The position numbers and the translations under genes were made by a program. Below, in pieces: positions 53,176-53,261 of a DNA stretch of 53,261 bases. Positions within the stretch are counted from its first letter, which is position 1, and each line of letters begins with the position of its first letter. The stretch comes from Nostocales cyanobacterium. GTDB taxonomy: Bacteria > Cyanobacteriota > Cyanobacteriia > Cyanobacteriales > Nostocaceae. Location: contig RDXV01000020.1 of assembly GCA_004292695.1 (NCBI GenBank), forward strand, positions 1-53,261, given 5' to 3'. The notes under the pieces are model-generated. The model searched no databases. It had not been told where the DNA came from and saw nothing but the letters and a program-made list of their open reading frames with translations.

Positions 53176-53261
53176 CAGTTGACAGTTGACAGGTGACAGG
53201 TGACAGGTGACAGGTGACAGGTGACAGTTGACAGTTGACAGTTGACAGTTGACAGTTGACA
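53164..53261. repeat. (TGACAGT/TGACAGG)n heptamer array at right edge
   Basis: About 13-14 units of 7 bp run to the end of the window: first TGACAGT, then TGACAGG, then back to TGACAGT. It supplies the stop codon of the upstream gene. Length beyond the window is unknown. Confidence 0.92.

Noticed and set aside
53164-53261. CRISPR or centromere-like iterons
   Set aside because: Contiguous 7-bp units without spacers: ordinary STRR-type repeat.

Overview
This window looks like a chromosomal segment of a filamentous, probably nitrogen-fixing cyanobacterium (Nostocales; Anabaena, Dolichospermum or Aphanizomenon-like). Evidence: oxygenic-photosynthesis genes (chlorophyll synthase chlG, the aerobic cyclase acsF, cytochrome b6f subunit petP, a DUF2996/LPA3-like protein), a DevBCA-type exporter, a ClpR/ClpP3 pair, AT-rich DNA with many GCGATCGC (HIP1) octamers, and many intergenic arrays of 7-8 bp tandem repeats typical of filamentous cyanobacteria. 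Genus is inference; there is no rRNA to confirm it.

Layout. 0.4-4.4 kb: a PucC-type transporter, an inositol-phosphatase-family enzyme, a PD-(D/E)XK-like protein and a zinc dehydrogenase. 4.5-10.7 kb (minus strand): protoglobin, a small zinc-finger membrane protein, chlG, a Get3/ArsA-like ATPase, petP and dnaX, with a degenerate transposable-element-like stretch before dnaX. 10.9-15.3 kb: a 205-aa protein, then a 1193-aa TPR-CHAT protein that begins with the same domain; its CHAT domain seems to have lost the catalytic His. 15.3-19.2 kb: PadR regulator divergent from devBCA. 19.2-21.3 kb: a VOC protein and a three-gene operon of a HEPN-like protein and two unknown proteins. 21.5-26.7 kb: two tandem VWA proteins and a Ser/Thr kinase with a seven-bladed WD40 domain. 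27.5-29.7 kb: clpR, clpP3 and a J-domain protein. 29.9-34.5 kb: a chaperone-usher-like surface-fibre locus (two small secreted subunits, a PapD-like chaperone, an usher-like outer-membrane protein). 34.6-42.6 kb: a PaO/Tic55-type Rieske oxygenase, threonine synthase flanked by two MoaD/ThiS-like proteins, a PfkB kinase, DUF2996, TM2, acsF and a small membrane-protein gene broken by an amber codon.

42.7-47.7 kb, between core genes acsF and aroC, is a compact defence/toxin island: an OLD/PARIS-like ATPase plus a separate TOPRIM (DUF3226-like) gene that appears frameshifted near its 3' end, an unknown 163-aa-class gene, two independent hicBA modules, and a TIR-like protein with a 51-aa downstream ORF. 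47.8-53.2 kb: aroC, an LD-carboxypeptidase, an ORF remnant, an FkbM methyltransferase, a family 2 glycosyltransferase and a sugar-type ABC substrate-binding lipoprotein whose stop codon lies inside a heptamer repeat array that runs off the window.

Most distinctive items: the chaperone-usher locus, the acsF-aroC defence island with its broken TOPRIM gene, the pseudo-CHAT protein with its stand-alone N-domain paralogue, the ThrC/sulfur-carrier sandwich, the HEPN operon, and several families of dispersed palindromic repeats. All functional calls are from reading the sequence; no database search was run.
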